Positions 26,978 through 36,074 of a stretch of DNA of 64,000 nt are shown in pieces (position 1 is the first letter of the stretch; each line of letters begins with the position of its first letter). Below the pieces are notes generated by a model that was not told where the DNA came from, searched no databases, and saw only the letters and a program-made list of their open reading frames with translations. The position numbers were made by a program, and so were the translations under genes. The stretch spans positions 55,294 through 119,293 of the forward strand of contig JARYGU010000017.1 in NCBI GenBank assembly GCA_033795365.1, given 5' to 3'. The DNA comes from JARYGU01 sp033795365. Its GTDB lineage: Bacteria > Pseudomonadota > Alphaproteobacteria > Rhizobiales > Rhizobiaceae.

Positions 26978-27369
26978 TCGTTGTCGATACGTCGGCGCTC
27001 GCTGCCATCTTGTTCGACGAACCGGAACGTGAACGGTTTTCGGCTGTAATCGGTGCAGCGCCTGATTGCCTGATCAGCGCCGCGACGGTGCTGGAACTGA
27101 AGATCGTTCTTTTCAATCGCCAGGGGCCCGATACGGTTGCGAAGGTGGACAGTCTCCTGTTGCAGGGTGAAATTCGCATTGAGCCCGTCACCGCGGATAC
27201 GGCCGAACTCGCCTTCCTGGCCTTTCGCCGCTTCGGAAAGGGAAGCGGCCATCCGGCCGGCCTCAATTACGGAGACTGCTTTTCCTATGCCCTTGCGCGG
27301 GAAAAGTCGGCGCGCCTGCTGTTTAAGGGCGACGATTTCATCCACACCGACATCGAGGCCGCCATATGA
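26974..27369 (+). CDS. vapC: VapC PIN-domain toxin
   Basis: A 131-residue ribonuclease. The acidic PIN residues are Asp in 'MIVVDTSALAAI', Glu in 'AATVLELKIVL', and Asp residues in 'NYGDCFSYALAR' and 'LFKGDDFIHTDI', so the active site looks intact. It starts with GTG inside the vapB stop region. VapC toxins cleave tRNA or rRNA; the target here is unknown. The pair is adjacent to a second, damaged VapBC module. Confidence 0.93.
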   Translation: MIVVDTSALAAILFDEPERERFSAVIGAAPDCLISAATVLELKIVLFNRQGPDTVAKVDSLLLQGEIRIEPVTADTAELAFLAFRRFGKGSGHPAGLNYGDCFSYALAREKSARLLFKGDDFIHTDIEAAI

Positions 27370-27439
27370 ATGGTGGCGTGTTCCATCTTGAAAGTGTGCG
27401 TCCAAGTTAATACCTTCAAAATAGCAATCCTTACTGTAG

Positions 27440-27679
27440 ATGGCGATGCCTGCGACCGTGACTGCAAAAGGACAGGTGACGATACCCAAGGCCGTGCGTG
27501 ATCTGCTCGGGATTGGCCCGGGAAGCAAGGTCGACTTCCGTCGCGGGAAGGATGGCAATATCGTTGTCGTCGCGCTGGATGGAAAAATCCCGAAAAGCCG
27601 CTTTGCACGCCTGCGGGGACATGCAGGCGAGGGGCTTTCCACCGATGCCATCATGGCGCTGACGCGCGGCGAAAACTGA
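27440..27679 (+). CDS. vapB: AbrB/MazE-type antitoxin
   Basis: A 79-residue swapped-hairpin DNA-binding antitoxin with 'VTAKGQVTIPKAVRDLLGIG' and 'GSKVDFRRGKDGNIVVVALD', followed by a flexible tail. Family members pair with PIN toxins, and the damaged vapC gene starts right after its stop. Starts at 27440 and 27446 are both possible; neither has a strong ribosome site. Confidence 0.88.
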   Translation: MAMPATVTAKGQVTIPKAVRDLLGIGPGSKVDFRRGKDGNIVVVALDGKIPKSRFARLRGHAGEGLSTDAIMALTRGEN

Positions 27680-27680
27680 C

Positions 27681-28079
27681 TTGACCCTTGTCGATTCCAA
27701 CGTCCTTCTCGATCTGGTTACGGATGATCCCCGCATGGGCGGCATGGTCGATCGAACAGTTGGAAGCGGCCTCTCTCATAGGGCCATTGATCATCAACGA
27801 CGTCGTCTATGCGGAACTGTCCGTCCGGTATCAAGCGATCGAAGAGCTGGACGCGATGATCGCCACAGCGGCGGTATCGATGGCCGCAATGCCGAGGGAG
27901 CCGCTCTTCCTTGCGGGAAAGTCTTCCAACTGTATCGCAGGGTCGGCGGGACCCGTACCGGTGTTCTGCCGGATTTCTTTATCGGTGCCCATGCCGCCGT
28001 GAGCGGCCTGCCGCTGATTACGCGCGATCCCGGCCGCTATCGAACTTATTTCCCGAAAATTCGGCTTGTCACCCCATAG
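27681..28079 (+). pseudogene. vapC: VapC PIN-domain toxin gene with two opposing frameshifts
   Basis: The first frame reads 'LVDSNVLLDLVTDDPR', a PIN start. The match then moves to the next frame ('WSIEQLEAASLIGPLIINDV' and 'VYAELSVRYQAIEELDAM') and returns to the first frame for 'VFQLYRRVGGTRTGVLPDFF' and 'LITRDPGRYRTYF'. Removing one A near 27735 (CGCATGGG to CGCTGGG) and restoring one G near 27921 would give a continuous PIN domain of about 132 residues with its acidic residues. As it stands, the central third is scrambled and the toxin should be inactive, unless one or both changes are sequencing errors. The TTG start lies 2 bases after the antitoxin stop. Confidence 0.85.
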
Positions 28080-28225
28080 GCTGGGTCCGCCGGCTACCCA
28101 GGTAACGGTGAAAAAACTCCGGTTTTGCTTTTCAACGCGGACGATTTCGGCCATACCGGCATGCGCGCGGCTACCTGGAAGGGTAGCAATGGCGGGGATT
28201 TCAATCCGGCGAAACGGGAGATGGC

Positions 28226-30577
28226 ATGTATCCAGACACGATGGCCGTGACATTCATTGCCTTTTGTCTGCCGTTCCTCGGCGCCCTCGTCGCGCCGCTG
28301 CTCACCCGCCGTCTCGGCCATCGGGCCGCCTGGCTGCTCGCTCTCGTTCCCGCGGCGATCTTCATCCATTTCTGCGGTTATTCGGCGGAGGTTTCCGGCG
28401 GCGGGATGGTCACGGGCGGCTATGCCTGGGTTCCCTCCTTCAATGTCAGCTTCTCCTGGCTGATCGACGGTCTCTCGCTCACCTTCCTCCTGCTGATCTC
28501 CGGCATCGGCACGCTGATCGTGCTCTATTCCGGCGGCTACCTGAAGGGACACGAGCATCAGGGGCGGTTCTTCTCCTTCATCCTGATGTTCATGGGCTCG
28601 ATGCTGGGCCTCGTCGCCTCCGACAGCTTCCTGATGCTCTTCGTCTTCTGGGAGATGACCTCGATCACCTCCTTCCTGCTGATCGGCTTCGATCATCAGC
28701 GCGAGGCCTCCCGGCGGGCGGCACTCCAGGCGCTGGTGGTTACCGGCGGCGGCGGGCTGGCGCTGCTTGCGGGCCTCCTCGTCATCTGGAACGTGACCGG
28801 CATCACTCAGCTCTCGCTGCTTCTCTCCTTCGGCGAGGAGGTGCGGGCGAGCCCGTTCTATCTCGCCATGCTTTTCCTCGTGCTGGGCGGCGCCTTCACC
28901 AAGTCGGCGCAGTTCCCCTTCCATTTCTGGCTGCCGAACGCCATGGAGGCGCCGACGCCCGTTTCGGCCTATCTGCACTCGGCCACCATGGTGAAGGCGG
29001 GCGTCTATCTCCTGATGCGGCTGAACCCGGTCATGGGCGGCACGCCCGCCTGGGAGACGCTCCTGCCGGCCTTCGGCGCGCTGACGCTGCTCGTCGGCAC
29101 GGTGCTTGCCGTGCGCCAGATCGATCTCAAGCTGATGCTCGCCTATACGACCGTCGCCTCGCTCGGCCTGCTCGTCATGCTGACGGGCTTCGGCTCCGAC
29201 TATGCGGTTGCCGCCGCGGCGCTCTATCTCGTCGCCCACTCGCTCTTCAAGGGCGCGCTCTTCATGGTCGCCGGCCTGATCGATCACGAGACAGGCACGC
29301 GCGACATCACCCGCCTCGGGGGGCTGCGGTCGGCCATGCCCATAACCTTCGCCGCAGCCCTGGTCGCGGCCGTCTCGATGGGCGGCCTGCCGCCCACCTT
29401 CGGCTTCCTCGCCAAGGAGGAGATCTATGTGGCGCTTGCCGGCGGCAGCCTGCGCGCCATCGCCTTCACCGCGGCCGCCGTCTTCGGCAATGCGCTGATG
29501 TTCGCCGTCGCCTTCGCCGTGGCGCTGAAACCCTTTCTGGGCGCAAAGGTCGAGACCCCCAAGCATGCCCATGAGGGGCCGGTGCTGCTCTGGCTCGGGC
29601 CTGCCGTGCTGGCGGCGCTGGGCTTGCTCGCCGGCCTCTTCTCCGCCTTTTCGCATGCCGCCGTCACCTCGCCGCTCGCCTCGGCGATCGCCGGCGCGCC
29701 GCAGACGGTCACCATCTCGGCGGTGCCGCATGTCGGAACGGCGCTTCTCCTGTCGCTCCTCACCATTGCGCTCGGCATCCTCGTCTATCTTGCCTTCGAC
29801 CGCGCAAGGGCGGCCGCGAACCGGCTGATCGAGGATCTCGGCTGGGGGCCGGATCGCGGCTTCGACCAGTTCGTCGCCGGTCTCGTGCGTTTTTCCGCGC
29901 GCGCCTCGCGCATCCTCCAGCCGGGGCTGATGGAGCTCTACATGACCGTCACCTTCGCGGTGATCGCGCTCGCCCTTCTCGTCCCGATGGCCTGGTACGG
30001 CGAATGGCCGCGCCTGCCGGTCTGGCCGGCCGGCGTGGCGCTGCACGAGCTCGCCATCATGGCGATCGCCGTCATCGGCGTCGGCGCGGTGCTGACGGCG
30101 GAGAACCGGCTGAATTCCATTCTGGCCCTCGGCATCCAGGGTTTTGCCGTCGCCGTGCTCTTCCTGCTCTTCGGCGCGCCCGATCTCTCCTTCACCCAGT
30201 TCATGGTGGAGACGCTCTCGGTCGTCATCCTCGCGCTGGTGATGACCCGGCTGAAGCTCTCGCCGCGCGATCACCGGCCGCTCTTGGAAAAGATCCCCGA
30301 TGCGGTGATCGCGATCGCCTGCGGGCTCGGGCTTTCGCTCTATCTCCTGCGCGTGACGCAAGGGCGTTTCGATACCGCGCTGACGGACTTCTTCAATCTC
30401 TATTCGAAGACGGTCGCCCACGGCGCCAATATCGTCAACGTCATCATCGTCGATTTCCGCGGCACCGACACGCTGGGCGAGATCGCCGTGGTGATGGTCA
30501 CCGGCCTTGCCATCCTGTCGCTGATCCGCATCCGCGCCGCCAAGGCGGACGCCGCCGGGGAAGGAGATGCCCCATGA
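28226..30577 (+). CDS. mnhA: Monovalent cation/H+ antiporter subunit A
   Basis: A 783-residue polytopic membrane protein, homologous to complex I subunits NuoL/ND5. The proton-channel core is in 'MLFVFWEMTSITSFLLIGF' (Glu and flanks), 'FHFWLPNAMEAPTPVSAYLH' (Lys/His-type helix) and 'VAHSLFKGALFMVAGLIDHE'. The C-terminal part (from about residue 600) carries the DUF4040/MbhD-E-like segments usual for full-length MrpA. It starts the seven-gene Mrp operon used for sodium and potassium extrusion and pH homeostasis; rhizobial homologues are called Pha. ATG 28226 follows GGGAG. Confidence 0.95.
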   Translation: MYPDTMAVTFIAFCLPFLGALVAPLLTRRLGHRAAWLLALVPAAIFIHFCGYSAEVSGGGMVTGGYAWVPSFNVSFSWLIDGLSLTFLLLISGIGTLIVLYSGGYLKGHEHQGRFFSFILMFMGSMLGLVASDSFLMLFVFWEMTSITSFLLIGFDHQREASRRAALQALVVTGGGGLALLAGLLVIWNVTGITQLSLLLSFGEEVRASPFYLAMLFLVLGGAFTKSAQFPFHFWLPNAMEAPTPVSAYLHSATMVKAGVYLLMRLNPVMGGTPAWETLLPAFGALTLLVGTVLAVRQIDLKLMLAYTTVASLGLLVMLTGFGSDYAVAAAALYLVAHSLFKGALFMVAGLIDHETGTRDITRLGGLRSAMPITFAAALVAAVSMGGLPPTFGFLAKEEIYVALAGGSLRAIAFTAAAVFGNALMFAVAFAVALKPFLGAKVETPKHAHEGPVLLWLGPAVLAALGLLAGLFSAFSHAAVTSPLASAIAGAPQTVTISAVPHVGTALLLSLLTIALGILVYLAFDRARAAANRLIEDLGWGPDRGFDQFVAGLVRFSARASRILQPGLMELYMTVTFAVIALALLVPMAWYGEWPRLPVWPAGVALHELAIMAIAVIGVGAVLTAENRLNSILALGIQGFAVAVLFLLFGAPDLSFTQFMVETLSVVILALVMTRLKLSPRDHRPLLEKIPDAVIAIACGLGLSLYLLRVTQGRFDTALTDFFNLYSKTVAHGANIVNVIIVDFRGTDTLGEIAVVMVTGLAILSLIRIRAAKADAAGEGDAP

Positions 30578-30589
30578 TCGGCGCGCGTT

Positions 30590-30765
30590 GGATTTCTCCC
30601 TCTTCTCCCCGTCGGGGAGACGGTGGCGCGAAGCGCCGGATGAGGGCGCGGAACGCGCAGAATATGCGGCAAGGCCCCCGCATCGCCCCGCATACGCTCG
30701 GCCCTTCTCCCCGCGGGGGAGAAGAGGGAGCAAGCCGCAGGACCAAAGATATGCGACGGCCCTGC
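30590..30765. repeat. Tandem RIME-like hairpins between mnhA and mnhB
   Basis: Two palindromes, CCCTCTTCTCCCCGTCGGGGAG and CCCTTCTCCCCGCGGGGGAGAAGAGGG, with TATGCGG-type arms. This separates mnhA from mnhB by 274 bases while all later genes overlap or nearly touch, so the element probably invaded the operon. Confidence 0.7.
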
Positions 30766-30851
30766 TCACAAGGGAGAAATGCCCCGAAAGGGCAGAGGGG
30801 GGTAGCGCCGCAGGCGCCTGACGCCGCAACTGCAGACGAAAGGGGCCGGCC

Positions 30852-31270
30852 ATGAACACGCTGATCTTCCGTACGGTCGCGCCGTTCCTGACCGCGCTGA
30901 TGGTGCTGTTTTCCGTCTTCGTGCTCCTGCGCGGCCACAACGAGCCGGGCGGCGGCTTCATCGGCGGGCTGATCGCGGCCTCGGCCTTCGCCATCTACGG
31001 CATCGCCTGCGGCGTCGGCCCGGTGCGCCGCGCGCTGCGGTTCCATCCGATGACGATCGCCGCTTTCGGCCTGCTCTGTGCCTGCCTGGCCGGCTTGCTC
31101 TCGATCTTCCTCGCCGTGCCCTTCATGACCGGCCTCTGGGTCTATCCCGTCGTCTTCGGGGTCGAGGTGCCGCTTTCGACCGTGATGCTCTTCGATATCG
31201 GCGTCTATCTGGTCGTCGTTGGCGCGATCACCTCGATCGCGCTCTCGTTGGAAGGAAGGGACGAAGCCTG

Positions 31271-31271
<1 letters not shown>
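30852..31271 (+). CDS. mnhB: Monovalent cation/H+ antiporter subunit B
   Basis: A 139-residue MnhB-domain protein with four hydrophobic segments and the signature 'RGHNEPGGGFIGGLI' between the first two. It is a structural subunit of the Mrp complex. The next gene overlaps its stop by one base (TGATG). It is separated from mnhA by a repeat element, with 'AAAGGGGCC' as its ribosome site. Confidence 0.94.
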
Positions 31272-31647
<376 letters not shown>

Positions 31648-31648
<1 letters not shown>

Positions 31649-33228
31649 TGGGACCCGCGACAGACATGGCCGTTTCCGCTTCCTCCGCCGTCGACCTTTC
31701 CAAAGCGCTGGTGCTTGCGCCCGTCGCGCCTGCCGACTGGCTGGTCGTGCTGCCCGTCGCCTGGTGCATCCTGGCCGGCGCCGTTCTTTTGATGATGCGC
31801 AAGTCCATCCGGCTGCAGCCGCTTCTGGCGGTTCCGGCGCTGGCGGTTCTGGTGGTGATCGATGCGCTGCTTCTTGCCCGCGTCGCGGCGGACGGTCCGG
31901 TGACGATGGTCATGGGCCGCTGGCTGCCGCCCTTCGGCATCGCCTTCACGGTCGACCTGATGGGGGCGCTTTTCGCGCTTGCCAGCGCGGTCGTGGCGCT
32001 CGCCGCCGGCGTCTATGGTGCCAGCGACGTCGACGGCAGCGGCCGGCGCTACGGCTTCTATCCCTTCCTGCTGCTGCTGATGGCGGGCGTTTCCGGCGCG
32101 TTCCTGACCGGCGACGTCTTCAATCTCTATGTCTGGTTCGAGGTCCTGCTGATCTCGTCCTTCGGGCTGATCGTGCTCGGCTCGGAAAGGCGGCAGATCG
32201 ACGGGGCGATCAAATACGCCTTCCTCAATCTGGTCGCCACGACGCTGTTCCTGATTTCGACCGCCTATCTCTACGGCCTTTTCGGCACGCTCAACATGGC
32301 CGACATCGCCGCAAAGGCCGAAGCGATGCGCGAAGACCTGCCGCTGATGACGCTCGCCATGCTCTTCACGCTCGCCTTCGCCATGAAGGCCGCGGCCTTC
32401 CCGGTCAATTTCTGGTTGCCCGCTTCCTATCATACGCCTAAGGTTGTGGTTTCGGCGCTTTTCGCCGGCCTTCTGACGAAGGTCGGCATCTATGCGCTCC
32501 TGCGCATCATGGTCATGCTGTTTCCCCCGGAGCGGGAGGAGCTGAGCTTCGTCGTAGCACTTGCGGCCGCCGCGACCATGCTTGTCGGCGTCATCGGCGC
32601 GCTCGGCCAGAGCGACGTGCGCCGCCTTCTCGGCTACCTCGTCGTTTCCGGCATCGGCATCATGCTGGCCGGCATCGCGATCGGCGGGCCGGGCGGCATC
32701 GGCGGCGCGATCTTCTACGCGCTCCACTCCATGGTGGTGATGACGGCGCTCTACATGGCCGCCGGCGTCGCCAACCGCCTTGCCGGCGGCTTCGGCCTCC
32801 ATTCGCTCGGCGGCATCTACCGCCGTTCCGCCCTGTTCTCGGCGCTCTCGCTCGTCCTCTTCTTCGCCGTCTCCGGCCTTCCGCCCTTTTCCGGCTTCTG
32901 GCCGAAGGTGATGATCGCCAAGGCCGCGATCGACATCGGCGCCTGGTGGCTGGCGGCGGTCGTGCTTCTGACCGGCTTCCTGACGACGATCGCCGTCGGC
33001 CGGGTCTGGCTGCTCGCCTATTGGCGGCCGCAGCCTGCCGGCGGGCCGGCTCCGGTTGCGATGGTTTCCGTGAGCGCGATCCTCCCGCTCGCCGCCCTGA
33101 CGGCGCTTGCCGTGCTCTTCGGCGTCTTCCCGGATATGCTGCTGTCGAAGATACAGGTCGCCGCGGCGGGGCTTTCCGAACCCTCGGCCTATCTGCGTTC
33201 GGTCTTTCCGGGAGGAAGCGCACCATGA
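31648..33228 (+). CDS. mnhD: Monovalent cation/H+ antiporter subunit D
   Basis: A 526-residue polytopic protein homologous to NuoM/NuoN. Proton-path residues are visible in 'NLYVWFEVLLISSFGLIV' and 'AAAFPVNFWLPASYHTP' and the late 'PPFSGFWPKVMIAKAAI'. The long N-terminal segment before the first helix ('VSASSAVDLSKALVLAPVAP') is slightly extended; a start at 31666 would shorten it. The ATG at 31648 overlaps the mnhC stop by one base, favouring coupling. D and A form the two ion-pumping modules. Confidence 0.94.
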
Positions 33229-33698
33229 GCCTCTTCATCGCAAACGTGCTGCTGGCGCTCGTGTGGGTTGCGGTCAGCGAAAGCTTCTCGCTCCTGAACC
33301 TCGCCTTCGGCTTCGTGCTCGGCGCCTTCGCGCTGACGCTGATCCGCCGCGAGATCGGGGCGCTCGGCTATGTCACCCGGTCGCGCAAGGTGCTCTCGCT
33401 GACCGTGCTCTTCATCAAGGAGCTGGCGCTCTCGGCCTGGAAGGTCGCGGTCATGGTCGTCAGGCCCGACATGAAGCTCAAGCCCGGCATCCTCGCCTTT
33501 CCGCTGACCGTCGACCGCGATTTCGAGATCACGCTGCTTGCCAATCTCATCACGCTGACGCCGGGCACGCTTTCGGTCGACGTGTCGCAGGATCGCCGCT
33601 TCCTCTATGTCCATGCGATCGACTGCTCCGATCCGGCCGGCACGAGGCGCGACATCGCGCAGGGCTTCGAAAGAAAAATCATGGAGGCGTTCCGATGA
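33225..33698 (+). CDS. mnhE: Monovalent cation/H+ antiporter subunit E
   Basis: A 157-residue MnhE-domain protein: two N-terminal hydrophobic helices and a C-terminal cytoplasmic part with 'LLANLITLTPGTLSVDV' and 'LYVHAIDC', the family signature. It has an assembly or structural role in the Mrp complex. The start overlaps the mnhD stop by four bases, and its own stop overlaps the mnhF start by four. Confidence 0.94.
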   Translation: MSLFIANVLLALVWVAVSESFSLLNLAFGFVLGAFALTLIRREIGALGYVTRSRKVLSLTVLFIKELALSAWKVAVMVVRPDMKLKPGILAFPLTVDRDFEITLLANLITLTPGTLSVDVSQDRRFLYVHAIDCSDPAGTRRDIAQGFERKIMEAFR

Positions 33699-34063
33699 CG
33701 ATGGCCGGCTGGATCATCGAGGCGGCTTGCGGCTTCGCGCTGGCATTGATGTCGGCCGCCTTCCTCGTCACCGTCTGGCGGGTGATCCGCGGGCCGACGC
33801 TGCCCGACCGGATCGTCGGGCTCGACATGCTGGTGGCGATCGCCATCGGCTTCATCGCCGTCATCGCCATCAGCACCGGCTACACGCTCTATGTCGACAT
33901 CGCGATCTCGCTGGGGCTCGTCGGGTTCCTGGCGACCGTCGCCTTCGCCCGCTTCGTTCTGGCGCGCGGCATGCCGGAAGACGAGAGCGACCCGATGGCG
34001 CCGCCGCGGCGCCTGTGGGCAACGAGGCGCAAGGCCGCAGGGCGGCGGCGGAAGGGAGCGTGA
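33695..34063 (+). CDS. mnhF: Monovalent cation/H+ antiporter subunit F
   Basis: A 122-residue protein with three membrane helices and the family segment 'RVIRGPTLPDRIVGLDMLVA'. The C-terminal tail is rich in Arg/Lys ('RRLWATRRKAAGRRRKGA'), longer than in most MrpF proteins. It is coupled to mnhE by a four-base overlap and followed two bases later by mnhG. Confidence 0.94.
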   Translation: MTMAGWIIEAACGFALALMSAAFLVTVWRVIRGPTLPDRIVGLDMLVAIAIGFIAVIAISTGYTLYVDIAISLGLVGFLATVAFARFVLARGMPEDESDPMAPPRRLWATRRKAAGRRRKGA

Positions 34064-34065
34064 CC

Positions 34066-34434
34066 ATGGAACTGTTTCTGGCGGTCGTCGTCGCGCTGAT
34101 GCTGCTCGTCGGCGGCATCTTCACCTTCCTGGCTGCGGTCGGCATCCTGCGCCTGCCGGACGTCTATACCCGCATGCATGCCGCCTCGAAGGCGGGCACG
34201 GTCGGCTCCGGCCTGATGCTGATCGCCGCCGGTCTCCATTCGGGCGAGCCTGCGACATTTGCCCGCGCCTTCGCCGGCTTCGTCTTCTTCATCCTGACGG
34301 CGCCGGTCGCCGCCCACCTCGTCGCCAGGGCGGCCCACCAGGCGGGCTATCGCCTCTCCCGCCACACGGTGCTCGACGAGCTGCGCGAGCACGAGAACGG
34401 CCGGGCCCCTGCGAAGGGGCGCCCGAAAACCTGA
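34066..34434 (+). CDS. mnhG: Monovalent cation/H+ antiporter subunit G
   Basis: A 122-residue protein with three hydrophobic segments and the MnhG motif 'LRLPDVYTRMHAASKAGTVG'. It closes the seven-gene Mrp operon. GAAGGGAG precedes the start. The last part is hydrophilic ('LREHENGRAPAKGRPKT'). The A-G order is that of the group 1 operons. Confidence 0.94.
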   Translation: MELFLAVVVALMLLVGGIFTFLAAVGILRLPDVYTRMHAASKAGTVGSGLMLIAAGLHSGEPATFARAFAGFVFFILTAPVAAHLVARAAHQAGYRLSRHTVLDELREHENGRAPAKGRPKT

Positions 34435-34957
34435 CGATCGCCCGCCCGGGCCTGCGGTTTTGCGGGGTTTCCGGCGCGGTCCCGCGGGCGGCGAAGCCAA
34501 AGCCGGAAGACCTTCGGGAGCATCCTTGCGGAAAAAACCTAAGGAAAACCGATGATACCGATGATTTCCCACTTTTTCGTTCAATTTTTAATGCAGGACT
34601 TCATCGTCGCGAAGGTTTGACCCGCTTCCTTCAAAATAACGCTGGACTTTCGACTGAACAGTGTTATGGCGGGATAAGTAAAGTGTCCTCGTTGATTTTG
34701 CTTGCTCTCCAATCTCCAGTGTAAGTTGCGCGAGCGTTGAAAATGCCATTAGAGGCAAATATTCACGCAACAGTTATATGGAGCATGAAGTGGTCGAAGC
34801 AGTAATATTAGCGCGATCTGATCTTTATCTCTGTAAGGTTTTCTGTCCGTTTCAGAAGCCGGGTCTCTAGGGGCAGGGGTGGATTGGCTTTACGTTTGAA
34901 TGTAATTTTTCGCCGGACGAGGTCATGTCCGGCGGAATGTCCGACAGGAGATGACAG
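34435..34957 (+). promoter_or_regulatory. AT-rich leader region of mucR
   Basis: A 523-base stretch without a convincing gene. It becomes AT-rich from about 34540, unlike the surrounding sequence. MucR proteins bind AT-rich DNA and repress their own genes, so this region probably holds the mucR promoter and autoregulatory sites. An untranslated leader or small RNA is possible but not shown. Confidence 0.45.
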
Positions 34958-35395
34958 ATGACTGATACTGCTCTTGATACGGGTTCGGATCTGCTGGTCG
35001 AATTGACGGCCGACATCGTTGCCGCCTATGTCAGCAACCATGTGGTTCCGGTCTCCGAGCTTTCGACGCTGATCGCCGATGTGCATGCGGCGTTGAACAA
35101 TACCAGCCAGCCTCCCGCCGCCGCTGCCGCCCCTGCAGTTGCCGAGAAGCCGAAGCCGCCTGTTCCAGTGCGCAAATCCGTTCAGAACGACTATATCATC
35201 TGCCTGGAAGACGGGCAGAAGTTCAAATCGCTGAAGCGCCACCTGATGACCCACTACGGCATGACGCCGGAAGAATATCGCGAAAAATGGGACCTGCCGG
35301 CCGATTACCCGATGGTCGCTCCCGCCTATGCCGAAGCCCGTTCGCGGCTCGCCAAGGAAATGGGCCTCGGCCAGCGCCGCAAGGCCCGCAAGTAA
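34958..35395 (+). CDS. mucR: MucR/Ros family zinc-finger regulator
   Basis: A 145-residue global regulator of exopolysaccharide, motility and cell-cycle genes in rhizobia. The DNA-binding finger lies at about residues 82-110 ('IICLEDGQKFKSLKRHLMTH'). The second metal ligand is Asp instead of Cys (C-x2-D ... H-x3-H), the form seen in several MucR proteins. An Ala/Pro-rich linker separates it from the N-terminal oligomerisation part. It is monocistronic, with a long AT-rich leader before it and a hairpin terminator after it. Confidence 0.95.
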   Translation: MTDTALDTGSDLLVELTADIVAAYVSNHVVPVSELSTLIADVHAALNNTSQPPAAAAAPAVAEKPKPPVPVRKSVQNDYIICLEDGQKFKSLKRHLMTHYGMTPEEYREKWDLPADYPMVAPAYAEARSRLAKEMGLGQRRKARK

Positions 35396-35411
35396 GCATC
35401 ATCCCTTTCGA

Positions 35412-35447
35412 AAACCCCGGGCTTCCTCCCAAGCCCGGGTTTTTTGT
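35412..35447 (+). terminator. Rho-independent terminator of mucR
   Basis: A perfect GC-rich stem AACCCCGGGCTT / AAGCCCGGG with a CCTCCC loop, followed by a run of Ts, 15 bases after the mucR stop. Confidence 0.9.
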
Positions 35448-35597
35448 TGTCTAGATAAAGGAAAAAAAACCTATAAGCGGGGATGAGAATCCTGAAAAAA
35501 TTAACGATTTCAATGCAGGGTTGCGTGGAAATGCTTCATTCATCCCCATTCGTTCTCTAGGGTGGTATGAATAAATTCCTATAACGGAGAACCTGCC

Positions 35598-36074
35598 ATG
35601 CCAAGCTACGATCTTCCGGCAGTCGCTGCCGGGCTCACCACCCCGTCGGGGCATTTTTTCCCCTTCCGCATTCCGGCGCGTTCGCCCGAGATGAAATCGA
35701 TGCCGCCGCTTCGCCGCGGGATCGCGCGCTACCGTCTGCTGGAGGGCGTGCCGCCGCGCATGGCCTGCCGGGTGGTGCGCCAGCTCGTCCTGGAGATCGT
35801 CGTGCTTGCGGCGGAGCGTCCGCTGCGCCGCCGCGATACCCGCCGGGCCGGCTGCCATGTCCGCCAGATCGCCATGTATGTCTGCCATGTCGTTTTGCAG
35901 ATCCCGATGTCGGATATCGGCCCCGCCTTCGGGCGCGACCGCACCACGGTCGGCCATGCCTGCAATGTCGTCGAGGACCGGCGTGACGATCCCGCCTTCG
36001 ACGAGTTCGTCTGCGCGATCGAACGCATCGTGCTGTCGGTCTTCGGACCCGCGGGGCTCGGCGGCCATGAGTGA
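35598..36074 (+). CDS. DnaA domain-IV-like DNA-binding protein
   Basis: A 158-residue protein lacking the AAA+ domain of DnaA but ending in a helix-turn-helix like DnaA domain IV: 'RQIAMYVCHVVLQIPMSDIG' then 'FGRDRTTVGHACNVVEDRR'. In DnaA this part contacts DnaA boxes with 'HTTV'-type residues; here it is 'RTTVGHA'. Rhizobial genomes carry such stand-alone proteins, but their role is not established. The gene overlaps the next one by eight bases. It could regulate replication timing or transcription (inference). Confidence 0.82.
   Translation: MPSYDLPAVAAGLTTPSGHFFPFRIPARSPEMKSMPPLRRGIARYRLLEGVPPRMACRVVRQLVLEIVVLAAERPLRRRDTRRAGCHVRQIAMYVCHVVLQIPMSDIGPAFGRDRTTVGHACNVVEDRRDDPAFDEFVCAIERIVLSVFGPAGLGGHE

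Noticed and set aside
28094..30994. 966-codon minus-strand open frame opposite mnhA
   Set aside because: It is a shadow of a GC-rich polytopic membrane gene; the product is highly charged and repetitive with no domain.
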